A DNA stretch of 64,000 bases, from positions 1-64,000 of the forward strand of contig NZ_VDMA02000025.1 in the NCBI RefSeq assembly GCF_006334915.2. The letters run 5' to 3'. This stretch comes from Microbispora catharanthi (GTDB lineage: Bacteria; Actinomycetota; Actinomycetes; Streptosporangiales; Streptosporangiaceae). Position 1 is the first letter of the stretch; each line of letters begins with the position of its first letter. Under the pieces are notes generated by a model. The model saw only the letters and a program-made list of their open reading frames with translations. It searched no databases and had not been told where the DNA came from. Position numbers and translations under genes: made by a program. Positions 38,463-46,972 of the stretch are shown here, piece after piece.

Positions 38463-40049
38463 GTGGTGCCGGAACTTGTGCTGGGCCCGCTGCTGCGCCA
38501 CGTGGACGCGGCCGCCGCGACCGTCTGGGTGGAGACCTCCGAGCCCTGCACGGTCCGCGTGCGGGCCGGCGACGCCTGCTCGGAGGAGCGCACCTTCACC
38601 GTGCACGGCCACCACTACGCCCTGCTCGACGTCGGCATCGAGGGCCCGGTGGCCTACGAGGTGGAGCTCGACGACCGGCGGGTGTGGCCGGAAGAGGGCC
38701 TGCCGCCCAGCGTGATCCACCCGCTGACCCGCCTCGACCGGCTGATCTTCGGCTCCTGCCGCACCAGCGTCCCGCACGAGGAGCCGTACGTCCGCACGCA
38801 CGGCCCGGACGTCCTGCGGGCGTACGGCCTGCGCCTGATGGAGTCGCCGGACGCGCGGCCCGACCTGATCCTGCTGCTGGGCGACCAGGTGTACGCCGAC
38901 GAGCTCACGCCGGACATGAAGGAGTTCATCGCCGGGCGCAGGGACGAAGGGCCCGAGGAGGTCGTCGACTTCGAGGAGTACGCCGAGCTGTACCGGCAGG
39001 CGTGGTCCGACCCTCCGGTCCGCTGGCTGATGGCCACGGTGCCCACCCTGATGATCTTCGATGACCACGACGTCAGGGACGACTGGAACACCTCGAACGT
39101 CTGGCGCGAGCAGATGGCCGAGGTGCCCTGGTGGGAGCGGCGCATCGTCTCCGCGCTCGGCTCGTACTACGTCTACCAGCACCTGGGCAACCTGCCCCCG
39201 GCCGAGCGGGCGGCCGATCCCGTGCTCGCCGCGCTGCGGGCGGGCGGCGGCGACGAGGCGCTGGACACCTTCGCCCGGCGGGCCGACAAGGAGCCCGACT
39301 CGGTGCGCTGGAGCTACCACAGGGACCTGGGCGGCACCCGGCTGATCGTGCTGGACAGCCGCAGCGCCCGGGTGCTGGAGCCGGGACGCCGGCGGATGCT
39401 CGACCCCGGGGAGTGGGACTGGTTCGACAAGCACGCCACCGGCGACTTCGACCACCTGCTCGTCGGGTCCTCGCTGCCGATCCTGCTGCCCGCGGGGATC
39501 CACCACGTGGAGAGCTGGAACGAGGCGGTCTGCGACGGCATCTGGGGCCGCAGGGCGGCGCGGTGGGGCGAGCGGGTGCGGCAGTTTCTCGACCTGGAGC
39601 ACTGGGGGGCCTTCCGCCGGTCGTTCGAGGAACTCGCGCAGGTGGTGCTGGAGGTCGCCTCGGGCGGCCGGGGGAGGCCGCCCGCGACCGTCCTGCTGCT
39701 GTCGGGCGACGTCCACTACTCCTACATGGCGTCCGTGCGGCGCCGGGGCGGCGGGCGCGTCCACCAGGTCGTCTGCTCGCCGATCCGCAACCCGCTGAGC
39801 CGCACGCTGCGCTTCGCCAACATCGTGGCGTCGTTCGGGCTCGCGGGCGTGCTCGGCGGGGTGCTGGCCAGGGCCGGGGGCCTTCCCCGGCCGCCGTTGC
39901 GGTGGCGCATCAGCAAGGGACCCTGGTTCCCCAACATGATGACCGCCATCGACCTGGCGCCCGGGGAGGCCACGGTGACGTGGTTCACCGACACCGGCGA
40001 TCAGGACGCGGTGCGGATCAGGCCCGAGCCTCCCGCAGCACCGCGCTGA
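38463..40049 (+). CDS. PhoD-like phosphatase
   Basis: A 528-residue metallophosphatase. After an N-terminal beta domain (about 1-85) come GSCRTSVPHE, LLGDQVYADE, FDDHDVRDDWN and LLLSGDVHYSYMA, which carry the PhoD metal ligands. No signal peptide is visible, unlike classical secreted PhoD, so it is probably cytoplasmic and a phosphatase of unknown substrate. Adjacent GTG codons at 38463 and 38466 are candidate starts. Its last 32 bp overlap rocD convergently. Confidence 0.85.
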   Translation: MVPELVLGPLLRHVDAAAATVWVETSEPCTVRVRAGDACSEERTFTVHGHHYALLDVGIEGPVAYEVELDDRRVWPEEGLPPSVIHPLTRLDRLIFGSCRTSVPHEEPYVRTHGPDVLRAYGLRLMESPDARPDLILLLGDQVYADELTPDMKEFIAGRRDEGPEEVVDFEEYAELYRQAWSDPPVRWLMATVPTLMIFDDHDVRDDWNTSNVWREQMAEVPWWERRIVSALGSYYVYQHLGNLPPAERAADPVLAALRAGGGDEALDTFARRADKEPDSVRWSYHRDLGGTRLIVLDSRSARVLEPGRRRMLDPGEWDWFDKHATGDFDHLLVGSSLPILLPAGIHHVESWNEAVCDGIWGRRAARWGERVRQFLDLEHWGAFRRSFEELAQVVLEVASGGRGRPPATVLLLSGDVHYSYMASVRRRGGGRVHQVVCSPIRNPLSRTLRFANIVASFGLAGVLGGVLARAGGLPRPPLRWRISKGPWFPNMMTAIDLAPGEATVTWFTDTGDQDAVRIRPEPPAAPR

Positions 40050-41223
40050 GCTGGTCCACCGCCCAGGCCAGGTCGTCCCGGGAGACGACGAGGGGCGGCG
40101 CGAGGCGGATCGTCGAGCCGTGCGTGTCCTTGACGAGCACGCCGCGCCGCATGAGCGCCTCGCTGATCTCCCGTCCGGTGCCGAGCGAGGGGTCGATGTC
40201 GATGCCCGCCCACAGCCCGCGCCCGCGCACCGCCACCACGCCGGGGCCGAGGTCCGCCAGGCGGGCGTGCAGGAACGCGCCGAGCTCGCGGGCCCTGGCC
40301 TGGTACTCGCCGGTCCGCAGCAGCCCGACCACCGCGTCGCCGACGGCGCACGCCAGCGGGTTGCCGCCGAAGGTGGAGCCGTGCTGGCCGGGCCCGATCA
40401 CGCCCATGACGTCGCTGTTCGCGACGACCGCGGAGACCGGGACCACGCCGCCGCCGAGGGCTTTGCCCAGGACGTACAGGTCGGGGACGACGCGCTCGTG
40501 GTCGCAGGCGAACGTGTCCCCGGTGCGGCCGAGGCCCGACTGGATCTCGTCGGCGACGAACAGCACGTTGTTGTCGGTGCAGATCTCCCGGACCGCGGCC
40601 AGGTAGCCGTCCGGCGGGACCAGCACGCCGGCCTCGCCCTGGACGGGCTCGAGCAGCACGGCCACCGTGTTCTCGTCGATCGCCTCCCTGACCGCCTCGG
40701 CGGAGCCGTACTTGACGATCCGGAAGCCGGGGGAGAAGGGGCCGAAGCCGTCCCGGGACTCGGGGTCGGTGGAGAAGCCCACGATGGTCGTGGTGCGGCC
40801 GTGGAAGTTGTCCTCCATCACGACGATGTTGGCCTGGTCGGGGGCGACGCCCTTGACCTCGTAGCCCCACTTGCGGGCGACCTTGACGGCGGTCTCGACG
40901 GCCTCCGCGCCGGTGTTCATCGGCAGGACCATGTCCTTGCCGCACAGCTCGGAAAGGCCGGTCACGAACGCGGCGAACCGATCGTGGTAGAACGCGCGGC
41001 TGGTCAGGGTCAGCCGGTCGAGCTGCTCGCGGGCCGCCGCGAGGATCGCGGGGTTGCCGTGGCCGAAGTTCAGCGAGGAGTAGCCGGCGAGGCAGTCGAG
41101 ATACCGCTTGCCCTCCACATCGGTGACCCAGGCGCCCTCGGCCGAGCTGATCACGACGGGCAGCGGGTGGTAGTTGTGCGCGCTGTGGCTCTCGCTGAGC
41201 CGGATCAGTTCCTCGCTGTTCAT
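40018..41223 (-). CDS. rocD: Ornithine--oxo-acid aminotransferase
   Basis: A 401-residue class-III aminotransferase: PMNTGAEAVETAVKVARKWGY, NFHGRTTTIVGFS, EPVQGEAGV, FVADEIQSGLGRTG, and VLGKALGGG with the PLP lysine. The whole resembles RocD, which turns ornithine into glutamate semialdehyde. ATG at 41223 overlaps the upstream stop (ATGA). With the dimethylargininase-like gene and the Lrp gene it forms an arginine/ornithine catabolic operon; I know this trio from other actinomycetes. Confidence 0.93.
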   Translation of the reverse strand: MNSEELIRLSESHSAHNYHPLPVVISSAEGAWVTDVEGKRYLDCLAGYSSLNFGHGNPAILAAAREQLDRLTLTSRAFYHDRFAAFVTGLSELCGKDMVLPMNTGAEAVETAVKVARKWGYEVKGVAPDQANIVVMEDNFHGRTTTIVGFSTDPESRDGFGPFSPGFRIVKYGSAEAVREAIDENTVAVLLEPVQGEAGVLVPPDGYLAAVREICTDNNVLFVADEIQSGLGRTGDTFACDHERVVPDLYVLGKALGGGVVPVSAVVANSDVMGVIGPGQHGSTFGGNPLACAVGDAVVGLLRTGEYQARARELGAFLHARLADLGPGVVAVRGRGLWAGIDIDPSLGTGREISEALMRRGVLVKDTHGSTIRLAPPLVVSRDDLAWAVDQLSAVLREARA

Positions 41224-42074
41224 CGAATCTCCCTGTTCGGCCGGATCTCGAGGGTGCAGCACTTGGGCCCGCCGCCGGCCTTGCGCAGCTCGCCGAGGTC
41301 CACCGGGACGACCTCGAAGCCACGGCGCTTGAGTTCCAGGATCAGCCCGGTCGCCTCGGCGTTGACGACGACGTTGCGGCCGTCGCTCACCGCGTTGAGG
41401 CCCAGCACCTCCGCGTCCGCGGACGTGGCGATCACGGCGTCGGGGAACAGCCGCCGCAGCACCTTCCTGCTGCCCTCGCTGAACGCCTCCGGATAGTACG
41501 CCACGTTGTGGCCGTCCAGCGGAAACAGGGCGGTGTCGAGGTGGTAGTACCTCGGGTCGACCAGGCGCAGCGTGACGACCGGCCGGCCGAGGAACTCCTG
41601 GGCCTCCATGTGCGCCGCCACGTCGGTGCGGAAGCCCGTCCCGGCCAGGATCATCTCGTCGAGCGTCAGGTAGTCGCCCTCGCCCTCGTTGGTGAAGGAC
41701 GCCTCCAGTGTCTCGTATCCCCGTTCGAGGAACCACCGCAGGTAGGCGGGGCCCTCGGCGGCGCGTTCCGGGTGGGCGAACCTCGCTCCGTAGACCCGCC
41801 CGTCCACGACGAGCGCGCCGTTCGCGGCGAACACCATGTCCGGCAGGCCCTCGATCGGGTCGATCAGGCTGACGCGGTGGCCGAGCCCCTCGTACGCCTG
41901 CCGGAGGCTGTCCCACTGCCGCAACGCCCTGGCCGTGTCGGCGCCCTTCTCGGGATGCATCCACGGATTGATGGAATACGAGACCGTGAAGAACTCGGGC
42001 CGGCACATCAGGAAATGCCGGGCCGTACCCGTACGACCACTGTCCGTGGTCTCGGTGGCTGGCGCGAGTGTCAT
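41220..42074 (-). CDS. Dimethylargininase / arginine-deiminase-family protein
   Basis: A 284-residue guanidine-modifying enzyme: FLMCRPEFFTVSYSINPWM, DMVFAANGALVV, the GEGDYLTLDEMILAGTGFRTD segment, the catalytic histidine region YYHLDTALFPLDG, and the cysteine near the end in GGGPKCCTLEI. Family members hydrolyse methylated arginine or arginine to citrulline, or act as arginine dihydrolases yielding ornithine. The pairing with rocD favours a product feeding ornithine. ATG 42074 is chosen because GGAG lies 6 nt upstream; ATG 42086 is also in frame. Confidence 0.85.
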   Translation of the reverse strand: MTLAPATETTDSGRTGTARHFLMCRPEFFTVSYSINPWMHPEKGADTARALRQWDSLRQAYEGLGHRVSLIDPIEGLPDMVFAANGALVVDGRVYGARFAHPERAAEGPAYLRWFLERGYETLEASFTNEGEGDYLTLDEMILAGTGFRTDVAAHMEAQEFLGRPVVTLRLVDPRYYHLDTALFPLDGHNVAYYPEAFSEGSRKVLRRLFPDAVIATSADAEVLGLNAVSDGRNVVVNAEATGLILELKRRGFEVVPVDLGELRKAGGGPKCCTLEIRPNREIR

Positions 42075-42181
42075 CGTCGACTCCAAGCGGGAAACCGGGT
42101 GAACGGGACTTCAGCGTAGGAATCGGAAGGCGACAATCCAATGCGCCCGCGTTGCGATCACCTGTGGATCGGTTGCGTCCT

Positions 42182-42631
42182 TCACCCGTTTTGCAGCGAT
42201 CCGTTAATCAGCCGCGACAGCACGATCGAACTCTTGGTGCGCACCACGAACGGCTCGGCCGCCAGGCGTTCGATCACCCGCTCGACGTGCCGCACGTCGG
42301 TCGCGCGGATGTGCAGCAACGCGTCGGCCTCGCCGGTGACCGTGCAGGCGGAGACGACCTCCGGGTGCCGGGACACGGCCATGCCGATCTCCGCCGGTGA
42401 GGTCTTGCCCCGGCAGTACAGCTCGACGTACGCCTCGGTGGTCCAGCCGAGGGCCGACGGCTCCACCCGGGCGCTGAAGCCGGTGATCGCGCCGCTGGCG
42501 ATGAGCCGGTCGACCCGCCTCTTCACGGCCGGAGCCGACAGCCCCACTTGAGCGCCTATCTCGGCGTACGTCGCCCGGGCGTCCTCGACAAGGGCCCGGA
42601 TTATGGCGCGATCAAGCTCGTCCAACCTCAC
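42182..42631 (-). CDS. Lrp/AsnC-family regulator
   Basis: A 149-residue feast/famine regulator. The helix-turn-helix is LDELDRAIIRALVEDARATYAEIGAQVGLSAPAVKRRVDRLIASG, and the C-terminal RAM domain runs through VVSACTVTGEADALLHIRATDV. GTG at 42631 is the sensible start. It lies 107 bp upstream of the dimethylargininase-like gene on the same strand and probably senses arginine or ornithine for that operon. It is also the next gene downstream of the azomycin-like cluster. Confidence 0.9.
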   Translation of the reverse strand: MRLDELDRAIIRALVEDARATYAEIGAQVGLSAPAVKRRVDRLIASGAITGFSARVEPSALGWTTEAYVELYCRGKTSPAEIGMAVSRHPEVVSACTVTGEADALLHIRATDVRHVERVIERLAAEPFVVRTKSSIVLSRLINGSLQNG

Positions 42632-42702
42632 GTGGACCTGTATACAGCCGCCGGGCCCGGCATGCCCCGCCCCGGGCATGTGCCTGCGCCGCACCGGGCG
42701 TG

Positions 42703-42770
42703 CAGAGGGCGCGGGCACCCAGAGGGCGCGGGCACGCGGAGGACGCGGGCACGCGGAGGGCGCGAGCCCC
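42703..42770. repeat. Four 17-bp tandem repeats
   Basis: CAGAGGGCGCGGGCACC, CAGAGGGCGCGGGCACG, CGGAGGACGCGGGCACG and CGGAGGGCGCGAGCCCC follow one another without gaps between the Lrp start and the DsbA-like stop. AGAGGGCGCGGG can also pair with CCCGCGCCCTCT just downstream at about 42779-42792, so the region may fold into a terminator for the minus-strand cluster. Confidence 0.7.
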
Positions 42771-42807
42771 CTCGCCGGGCCCGCGCCCTCTCTTCGACGG
42801 CGGGTCG

Positions 42808-43524
42808 TCAGGCCGCCGTCTCGCAGATCAGCTCGGCCGCCCTGGCCAGCAGATCCGTGTAGACGGTCGGGTCGTCGGCCTCGATGACCGGGAAGCCCAC
42901 GCCGAAGTCGCCGTTGACCCAGCGTGCCCGCACGCCGGGATTGGCGACGTCGGTCCCGTCGTACAGGAACACGTGGGGGCTGCAGTCGACCCGGCCGTGC
43001 CGGGCCGTCTCGAACTGATCCATCACCGCCCGCCGGGCGCGGCCGTCGTCGAGCGCCTCGGCCAGCGCCTCGACGTCGACCGCCCCGGTGGAGGCCGCGA
43101 CGTCGAGGATCTCGTGCCGCAGCGAGATGCACCGGCCCTCGGCCCAGAAGGCCCGGCGCAGCGCCAGATCGAGCTGTTCCGAGGCGTGCAGGCTCTGCGC
43201 CTTGGCCGCCTGCACGGCCTCCAGGGGCGGCAGCATCGTGACCGGGTAGGTCCAGTCGGGCCCCTGCCACAGCCGCCAGCCGGCGCCGGGGTCGAGCGCG
43301 CCGACCACCGACACCTCCGAGTCCACCCCGGGGCGCTCGTTCACCGTCCGGTTGAACAGCTCCAACGGGAAGCAGCGGTGGTCGAACCACAGCCGTCCCT
43401 CCAGGCCGAGCCGCCGGCGCGCCTCGTGCAGGCGGTAAACGGCCAGGTGGGCGAAGGAGCAGTTGAGGTCGGAGAAGACCACGATCGTGTCGGGCGAGTC
43501 GGGCAGCCGCGGATCTCTGTTCAT
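42808..43524 (-). CDS. DsbA-family protein with a single N-terminal cysteine (first paralogue)
   Basis: A 238-residue thioredoxin-fold protein of the DsbA/FrnE/2-hydroxychromene-carboxylate-isomerase class: IVVFSDLNCSFAHLAVYRLHEARRRLGL, WFDHRCFPLELFN, and ASTGAVDVEALAEALDDGRARRAV. The usual CPWC is reduced to C22-S-F, so it cannot form the active-site disulfide and is likely an isomerase, transferase or thiol-binding protein. It is the last gene of the azomycin-like operon, with an ATGA overlap to the permease, and has a paralogue at 49125-49811. Confidence 0.8.
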   Translation of the reverse strand: MNRDPRLPDSPDTIVVFSDLNCSFAHLAVYRLHEARRRLGLEGRLWFDHRCFPLELFNRTVNERPGVDSEVSVVGALDPGAGWRLWQGPDWTYPVTMLPPLEAVQAAKAQSLHASEQLDLALRRAFWAEGRCISLRHEILDVAASTGAVDVEALAEALDDGRARRAVMDQFETARHGRVDCSPHVFLYDGTDVANPGVRARWVNGDFGVGFPVIEADDPTVYTDLLARAAELICETAA

Positions 43525-44984
43525 CTCGAATCACCTCCGGTCGGTACGGCCGTCCGCTCGGGGAACAGCCGGCACAGCGCGGCGTAGAGCAGCGCCGCCG
43601 TGCAGAACGGCACCAGGCAGCTCAGGTCCACCCCGCCCGCCAGGCGGGCGAACGGGCCGGTGTAGATCGTGTTGTCCACGAACAGCAGCCCCAGGACCAC
43701 CGCGGGGACGAACGCCCCCAGGGCCCGGAGGTTGAACCCGCCGGTGAACCAGTAGCCGCCCCGGTGGCCGGGCCGGGCGAAGCCGTACAGGTCCTCGGGG
43801 TGGTACCGGCCCCGCCGCAGGGCGAACCCGACCAGCATGATCGCGGTCCACGGCGAGACGAGGACGAGCAGGATCAGCACGAACGTCGAGATCGACTCGA
43901 TGGCGTCGAAGACGATCGCCCCGACGTAGAGGGTGGCGACGCCGAGTGCCCACATCAGCCACGTCGCGGCGGCGCGGGGGATCCGCCACAGGATGGAATT
44001 GGCCGACAGCCCCGCCGCGTACAGGCACAGTGCCGCCTGCGGCAGCGTGCCGGCGAACCCGAAGGCGATCACCACGACCGTGAACCAACGGGGCACGGCG
44101 TCGGCCACCCCGAGGATCCAGGGCGCCGAGCCGTTCTTCAGCATCGTGGTGACGTAGGCGCCGCCGACGAGCGCGAGCGCGTTGCTCACGTACATCGCCG
44201 CGCCGTTGTACGCCACCGCCGCCCGGTCGCGGACCCCGGGCGACAGGTAGCGGCTGTAGTCGCCCTGGAACGTCGAGTACGACACCGGGAGCGTGGCGCT
44301 GAAGGACACGGCCAGCAGCCAGGTCCGCCAGAAGTCGCCCAGCGCGTACGGCCCGCCCGCGTACGCCGGGTCGAAACCGGGCAGCAGCACCACGACCAGC
44401 GCCAGCAGCACCAGCCCGCCGATCACCGTCATGACCTTGTACGTCGCCAGCAGCGCGCCGTATCCGTACACCGCGACCACCACGACGGCCAGTGCCATCA
44501 GCGGCATCGTGACGGCGAGCCCCGCCGGGCCGGCCGGGGTGCCGAGCACCCGCTGGCCGGCCGCGAGGATGGCCGTCGCGCCCGTCCACACCGCGATCGA
44601 GAAGAACCCGATCGCGACCACGATCGTGATGACGTTGGCGACGACCCGGCCGCGCACGCCGAAGTGGGCGCCGCTGGACACCGCGTCGTTCGCGCCGGTG
44701 CGCTTGCCGAACAGCACGAGCGGTGCGAACACCGCCGTGCCGATCAGCAGCCCCACCAGGATCGCGGTGACGGAGGCCGTCCAGCTCAGGCCGAAGCTCA
44801 CCGGCACCGAGCCGAGCACCACCGTGCCGAACGAGAACTGGGCCGAGTGCCAGATCCACAGGAACTCGCGGGGCGAGGCGGTGCGCTCCCCGTCCGGGAT
44901 CCGGTCGACGCCGTGCGCCTCCACCCGCGTGCTCTGCCCGCTGACCTGCCCGGTGACCTGGGCGGGCAGCTCGCGGGTGGTCAC
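43521..44984 (-). CDS. NCS1-family permease (cytosine/purine/hydantoin type)
   Basis: A 487-residue transporter with about 12 membrane helices. REFLWIWHSAQFSFGTVVLGS at the N-terminus and SYSTFQGDYSRYLSPGVRDRAAVAYNGAAMYVSN in the middle are NCS1 signatures. NCS1 proteins carry flat nitrogen heterocycles such as cytosine, allantoin or hydantoin, so an imidazole would suit. GTG at 44984 overlaps the Rieske stop (GTGA), and the stop overlaps the DsbA-like gene (ATGA), placing it firmly in the cluster. Direction of transport is unknown. Confidence 0.88.
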   Translation of the reverse strand: MTTRELPAQVTGQVSGQSTRVEAHGVDRIPDGERTASPREFLWIWHSAQFSFGTVVLGSVPVSFGLSWTASVTAILVGLLIGTAVFAPLVLFGKRTGANDAVSSGAHFGVRGRVVANVITIVVAIGFFSIAVWTGATAILAAGQRVLGTPAGPAGLAVTMPLMALAVVVVAVYGYGALLATYKVMTVIGGLVLLALVVVLLPGFDPAYAGGPYALGDFWRTWLLAVSFSATLPVSYSTFQGDYSRYLSPGVRDRAAVAYNGAAMYVSNALALVGGAYVTTMLKNGSAPWILGVADAVPRWFTVVVIAFGFAGTLPQAALCLYAAGLSANSILWRIPRAAATWLMWALGVATLYVGAIVFDAIESISTFVLILLVLVSPWTAIMLVGFALRRGRYHPEDLYGFARPGHRGGYWFTGGFNLRALGAFVPAVVLGLLFVDNTIYTGPFARLAGGVDLSCLVPFCTAALLYAALCRLFPERTAVPTGGDSR

Positions 44985-45313
44985 GGAGCACCCGCCTCGG
45001 GCCGGACGGCCTCGGCGTACGCCGCCGCCTCCGCCGCCGACCGAGGAGACGCGGCGTCCTCGGGCAGCAGCGTGACGCGCAGCGACCCGCACGGCGGGCC
45101 GGCCACCTGCCGGCCGGTGAGCAGGTCGAACGTGGAGTGGTGCAGCGGGCAGGTGATCCGCAGCGTCCGCCCGTTGAGGTAGCCGTAGCGCAGCCGCCCC
45201 CTGCGGTGGGGACACTCCGCCTGGGTCAGCACCCGCCTGCCCGCCACCTCGATGAGCAGGAGGTCGGGCGCGATCTGGCGCAGCGAGACAGACCCACCCG
45301 GGTTGTCGGTCAT
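44981..45313 (-). CDS. Rieske [2Fe-2S] ferredoxin (RohT-like)
   Basis: A 110-residue stand-alone Rieske protein: C34-P-H36 and C55-P-L-H58 bind the cluster, in the order CPHRRGRLRYG...CPLHHSTFDLLTG. No oxygenase domain is attached, so it is an electron carrier. Its ATG overlaps the stop of the diiron oxygenase gene (ATGA), which makes it the probable electron donor. In the azomycin pathway, as I recall it, RohT is the Rieske partner of the N-oxygenase RohS. Confidence 0.85.
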   Translation of the reverse strand: MTDNPGGSVSLRQIAPDLLLIEVAGRRVLTQAECPHRRGRLRYGYLNGRTLRITCPLHHSTFDLLTGRQVAGPPCGSLRVTLLPEDAASPRSAAEAAAYAEAVRPEAGAP

Positions 45314-46158
45314 GCGGGCACCTTCCTCGCCCTGTCCACCGCCGCCTCCGTGGCCTCCGCGATGACGGCGCTGGTCAGCGTGACGCCGGCCCACACCTTC
45401 GCCAGGTCGACCTCGCGGTGCTCGCCCAGCGCCCGTATCGCGGTCTGCATCTGCTTGGAGTGGAAGCTGTCGATGTACAAATGTTCTGTGTAGTACCGGT
45501 CGTTGCTGATGCCGAGCCGTTTCGCCGCGGCCGCGAAGGGCTTGAAGGCGTACAGCACGCTGGCCTCGAAGTAGGCGTACGCGCCGAGGAAGTACTCCGG
45601 CGCCGGCGCCCGGTCGGCCAGCCAGTGGAACAGGTTGACGTACGCGAAGCTGGCGTCCCCGGCCAGGTCCACGTAGTGCTCCAGGTCGGCGGGCATGCCC
45701 AGCTCGGTCACCAGGTCGCGGTAGAGCCGCGAGTGCTCCATGTCGTCGTTGCCGCAGCCGAACTCGTCGATGAGCACGCGCAGCACGGCCATGCGCGCCT
45801 TCGACGGCAGGCGCCGCAGGATCCCGAGGTGGGACTGCGACTCCACCAGGCCGTCGACGGCGAACTCCGCGACCACCGTCTTGAACTGGTCGAGGGTGGC
45901 CTCCTCCGCGAGGAACCGCTCGTCGCCGGAGGGGTTGGCCTGTTCCTTGGCCAGCAGGTCGTGGAGCGCGTCGATCAGCTCGATGCGGAACCCGAAGCGG
46001 GGAGCGCGCTCCTCGTGCTCGGCGGCGAGACGCACCACCCAGTCGCGCTCGATCTCGCACAGCTCGGCGTACCTCTCGGGAGTGAGGACCGAGCGGTTGT
46101 AGACGTAGAGCCGCTTCTGGGCGGAGTCTCCGGGCCGGACCTCCAACATCCCGCTCAC
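45310..46158 (-). CDS. Heme-oxygenase-like diiron N-oxygenase (RohS-like)
   Basis: A 282-residue all-helical protein of the iron-containing redox enzyme (HDO) family. Candidate diiron ligands are visible in order: E106 and H110 (VESQSH), D131/E132 and H142 (IDEFGCGNDDMEHSRLY), E198 (YFEAS), and D230 with H233 (HLYIDSFH). The family includes the N-oxygenase domain of SznF and RohS, which oxidises 2-aminoimidazole to 2-nitroimidazole. The GTG start overlaps the aldolase stop, and the stop overlaps the Rieske gene. Substrate is inferred from the cluster. Confidence 0.85.
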   Translation of the reverse strand: MSGMLEVRPGDSAQKRLYVYNRSVLTPERYAELCEIERDWVVRLAAEHEERAPRFGFRIELIDALHDLLAKEQANPSGDERFLAEEATLDQFKTVVAEFAVDGLVESQSHLGILRRLPSKARMAVLRVLIDEFGCGNDDMEHSRLYRDLVTELGMPADLEHYVDLAGDASFAYVNLFHWLADRAPAPEYFLGAYAYFEASVLYAFKPFAAAAKRLGISNDRYYTEHLYIDSFHSKQMQTAIRALGEHREVDLAKVWAGVTLTSAVIAEATEAAVDRARKVPA

Positions 46159-46964
46159 CCCGCTTCCTCGACGACCGCGTCGGTGTCGATGACCCCGCGG
46201 CGGTGCAGTTCCTTCTTCAGGTGCCGGTACCAGTCGTCGTTGAACAGGCCGTACCGCTCACAGGTCGCGTCGATCTCGCGCTGCCGTCGCTCGGACGGCT
46301 GGGCGAGCATGGCGTTGGCGAGGCCGGGCTCCAGGTTGGCCAGGGGACCGATGAACCCGGCGACCCCGCCGGGCCCCGTCACCTCGTGCAGGAGGTTCTC
46401 CCAGCCCTCGAACACCGGGATCTCGGGGACCGCGGCGACGAGCTTCCTGGTGAACTCTGCCGACCCGCTGGACTCCTTGATGCCGACGACGCCGGGCAGG
46501 GCGCAGACGCGCACCAGGGTGTCCAGTTCGATCTGGTTGCCCGACAGGGCCTTCTCGTTGTAGACGAACAGCGGGACCGGCACGGCCTCCCGGATCGCCC
46601 GGTAGTGCTCGTAGATCTCCTCCTGCGTGAGGTCCGGTGAGAAGGGGGTGGTGACGGCGATCGCCGCCACGCCGAGGGCCTGGGCCTCCTTCGCTCTGGC
46701 GATCACCTCCTCGGTGGTCGGCGACTGCACGCCGGCCAGGACGGGCAGCCCGTCCGCGTGGCGGACGGTGTACGCGACCACCTCGTGCCACTGCCGATCC
46801 GACAGCTTCCATCCCTCGCCGGTGGACAGGGCGGGCATCAGCCCGGTGACCTCGCTCCTGAGGGACTCGACGAGCCGTCGTACGCTCGGCTCGGACACCT
46901 CGCCCGCCTCGGTCAGGGGCGTGACCATGGGGACGATCGTCCCCGAGTGCTTTGCTGGATACAC
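46155..46964 (-). CDS. DapA-family aldolase (RohR-like retro-aldolase)
   Basis: A 269-residue class-I aldolase of the dihydrodipicolinate synthase/N-acetylneuraminate lyase superfamily. The Schiff-base lysine is K163 (VVGIKESSG), the catalytic tyrosine Y135 (LFVYNEKAL), and ALSTGEGWKLS replaces the usual GTTGE-like substrate loop. In this cluster the expected reaction is retro-aldol cleavage of 4-hydroxy-2-oxo-5-guanidinovalerate to pyruvate and guanidinoacetaldehyde, the step I recall for RohR. GTG start at 46964; the gene follows the small PIN-like gene by 8 bp. Confidence 0.87.
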   Translation of the reverse strand: MYPAKHSGTIVPMVTPLTEAGEVSEPSVRRLVESLRSEVTGLMPALSTGEGWKLSDRQWHEVVAYTVRHADGLPVLAGVQSPTTEEVIARAKEAQALGVAAIAVTTPFSPDLTQEEIYEHYRAIREAVPVPLFVYNEKALSGNQIELDTLVRVCALPGVVGIKESSGSAEFTRKLVAAVPEIPVFEGWENLLHEVTGPGGVAGFIGPLANLEPGLANAMLAQPSERRQREIDATCERYGLFNDDWYRHLKKELHRRGVIDTDAVVEEAG

Positions 46965-46972
46965 GGGTCACC

